DNA of 6,371 nucleotides from Bacteroidetes bacterium 4572_114 (GTDB lineage Bacteria; Bacteroidota; Bacteroidia; Bacteroidales; 4484-276), in contig NIVA01000200.1 in NCBI GenBank assembly GCA_002254335.1, forward strand, positions 1 to 6,371, given 5' to 3'. Below are positions 5,485 through 6,371 of the stretch, one piece after another. The notes under the pieces are model-generated. The model was not told the DNA's origin. It saw nothing but the letters and a program-made list of their open reading frames with translations, and did not search any database. The position numbers and the translations under genes are program-made. Position 1 is the first letter of the stretch. Every line of letters begins with the position of its first letter.

Positions 5485-6087
5485 AAATTTGCAGCAAATG
5501 CAGTAATCAATGGAAGTGAAATTGTTGAAGGATTTTCACTTGAGCAATTTATTGGAGAAAAAGAAGTCGTATTTTTCTTTTATCCTTTAGACTTTACCTT
5601 CGTCTGCCCAACAGAATTATTGGCATTTCAGGAGAAACTGGCCGAGTTTGAGAAAAGAAATGTTGCAGTTGTAGGTTGTTCGGTTGACTCTGAGTTCTCA
5701 CACTGGGCATGGTTGCAAACAGATAAAAACAATGGTGGTATCAAGGGGGTTACTTATCCAATAGTTGCCGACCTGTCAAAAACAATTGCCGAGAACTTTG
5801 GCGTTCTGGCCGGGGAGTATGACTTTGACGAAGATGGCAATTCTACATTTGCAGGTGCGCCTGTAGCCTACCGCGGATTATTCCTGATCGATAAAAAAGG
5901 TATGGTACGCCATGCAGTTATCAACGATTTGCCATTAGGCAGAAGCGTTGACGAAGCGTTAAGGATGGTAGATGCACTTCAGCATTTTGAAGAGTACGGT
6001 GAAGTTTGTCCGGCCAACTGGAAAGAGGGCGACGATGCTATGAAAGCCACACAAGAAGGCGTTGCTGATTATTTGAGCAGCCATTAA
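5485..6087 (+). CDS. ahpC: Typical 2-Cys peroxiredoxin (AhpC/Prx), 5' end disrupted
   Basis: The open frame encodes nearly all of a 2-Cys peroxiredoxin, which reduces hydrogen peroxide and organic peroxides in the cytoplasm. The active-site motif P-x3-T-x2-C is present with peroxidatic Cys at 5605-5607 (FFYPLDFTFVCPTEL). The conserved Arg is in YRGLFLID, and the resolving Cys is at 6007-6009 (GEVCPANW). The recognisable protein begins KFAANAVINGSEIVEGF at 5485, just after an in-frame TGA (5482) and TAA (5467). About 10 residues expected before it (the M..VGK.AP region) are missing. There is no in-frame ATG, GTG or TTG until TTG 5620, which would remove the peroxidatic Cys. ATG 5510 is in another frame and closes at 5590. 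The gene is either broken by the 8-bp repeat array, started at a non-canonical codon, or affected by a frameshift or sequence error near 5470-5485. No separate promoter is seen; co-transcription with perR is likely. Confidence 0.75.
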   Translation, partial: KFAANAVINGSEIVEGFSLEQFIGEKEVVFFFYPLDFTFVCPTELLAFQEKLAEFEKRNVAVVGCSVDSEFSHWAWLQTDKNNGGIKGVTYPIVADLSKTIAENFGVLAGEYDFDEDGNSTFAGAPVAYRGLFLIDKKGMVRHAVINDLPLGRSVDEALRMVDALQHFEEYGEVCPANWKEGDDAMKATQEGVADYLSSH

Positions 6088-6095
6088 TTGGGGAA

Positions 6096-6199
6096 ATGCT
6101 TCAATGGTAAAATGAGAAAATGCTTCAATGCTATAATGAATGAATGCTTCAATGCTAAAATCCTTGACTCATTGAATCCTTGACTCATTGAATCATTTA
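6096..6199. repeat. 8-bp tandem array downstream of ahpC
   Basis: Thirteen 8-bp steps. ATGCTTCA recurs at 6096, 6120 and 6144, and the intervening units (ATGGTAAA, ATGCTATA, ATGCTAAA) are variants. From 6160 the units ATCCTTGA and CTCATTGA alternate twice. The unit sequence differs from the array before ahpC, but the 8-bp period is the same. No coding potential. Confidence 0.85.
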
Positions 6200-6214
6200 A
6201 CCCTTAGGGTGAAT

Positions 6215-6298
6215 AGCTGTCAGACAGTTTAGATTAAAAGCCAGACATGTAATTCTTTAGGTTCTGAGTGTAGTATAGAAAATAACTGTCTGACAGCT
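6215..6298 (-). repeat. 84-bp palindrome-ended element, copy 3 (reverse orientation)
   Basis: Bounded by the same 15-bp inverted ends (6215-6229 and 6284-6298). Its reverse complement aligns along its length with copies 1 and 2, for example ATGTCTGGCTT and AATCTAAACTGTCTGACAGC. It sits between two 8-bp repeat arrays, away from any selenoprotein gene. Confidence 0.85.
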
Positions 6299-6305
6299 TT
6301 CGAAG

Positions 6306-6361
6306 CCTTGAATCCTTGACTCCTTGACTCATTGAACCATTGACTCATTAAAGCCTTAAGG
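6306..6361. repeat. 8-bp tandem array between element copies 3 and 4
   Basis: Seven 8-bp steps: CCTTGAAT, CCTTGACT twice, CATTGAAC, CATTGACT, CATTAAAG, CCTTAAGG. It is in the same register as 6162-6207 when shifted by 152 bases. Confidence 0.8.
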
Positions 6362-6371
6362 TGAACAGCTG
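6362..6371 (-). repeat. Start of a fourth copy of the 84-bp element (cut by window edge)
   Basis: TGAACAGCTG follows CCTTAAGG as TGAATAGCTG follows CCTTAGGG before copy 3. The element proper would begin at 6367 (AGCTG). Only the first 5 bases are visible, so the call rests mainly on the matching flank. Confidence 0.6.

Noticed and set aside
5277..5510. Minus-strand ORFs rich in LSPCPLIALS-like repeats
   Set aside because: They are translations of the 8-bp tandem array and have low-complexity sequence with no gene features.
5620..6087. TTG 5620 as the start of the peroxiredoxin
   Set aside because: It would omit the peroxidatic Cys at 5605 and the whole active-site motif, although the coding sequence clearly extends upstream to 5485.

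Overview
The window looks like Bacteroidota DNA. Three genes carry export signals and Bacteroidota secretion/adhesion modules: type IX secretion (T9SS) C-terminal sorting domains, a BACON domain and a PKD domain. Several promoters fit the Bacteroidota -7 consensus TAnnTTTG, and there are no clear Shine-Dalgarno sequences. I do not place it below phylum level.

Layout. Positions 1-116 hold the first 38 codons of a secreted protein on the minus strand. Its leader contains a (TC)11 microsatellite and two hairpins. Positions 355-455 are a degenerate 7-bp tandem array. Positions 785-4760 are a tandem family of three paralogous exported thioredoxin-fold proteins. In the first two (785-1621 and 1888-3609) the reading frame is interrupted only by one TGA. 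In both it is codon 79, in the slot of the first cysteine of the thioredoxin CxxC motif, so the motif reads U-G-T-C and U-G-S-C. The frame then stays open for a further 199 and 494 codons. The best reading is that both are selenoproteins that would be split or missed by standard gene calling. The third paralogue (3695-4760) has lost about 242 bp, including the Sec-codon region, and is frameshifted. The three differ after the redox domain: T9SS domain only; BACON plus beta-rich repeats with no sorting domain; PKD plus Ig-like plus T9SS domain. A strong terminator at 4781-4810 ends this block.

Positions 4925-6087 are a peroxide-stress pair: a PerR-type regulator with its own promoter and candidate operator, then a typical 2-Cys peroxiredoxin (AhpC). 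The start of the peroxiredoxin gene is missing. An array of thirteen 8-bp units (5366-5469) lies where its first codons should be, and no normal start codon lies in frame upstream of the peroxidatic cysteine.

An 84-bp element with perfect 15-bp inverted ends, each end itself an 11-bp palindrome, occurs upstream of the first two paralogues (609-692, 1742-1825). It occurs in reverse orientation at 6215-6298, and a further copy is cut by the right edge. At the right end it is embedded in 8-bp repeats that form a 152-bp higher-order tandem repeat.

Functionally, the window combines presumed cell-surface or extracellular thiol/selenol oxidoreductases with an intracellular peroxide-defence pair. 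No selenocysteine machinery (selA, selB, selC, selD) lies in the window, so the Sec reading depends on the rest of the genome.
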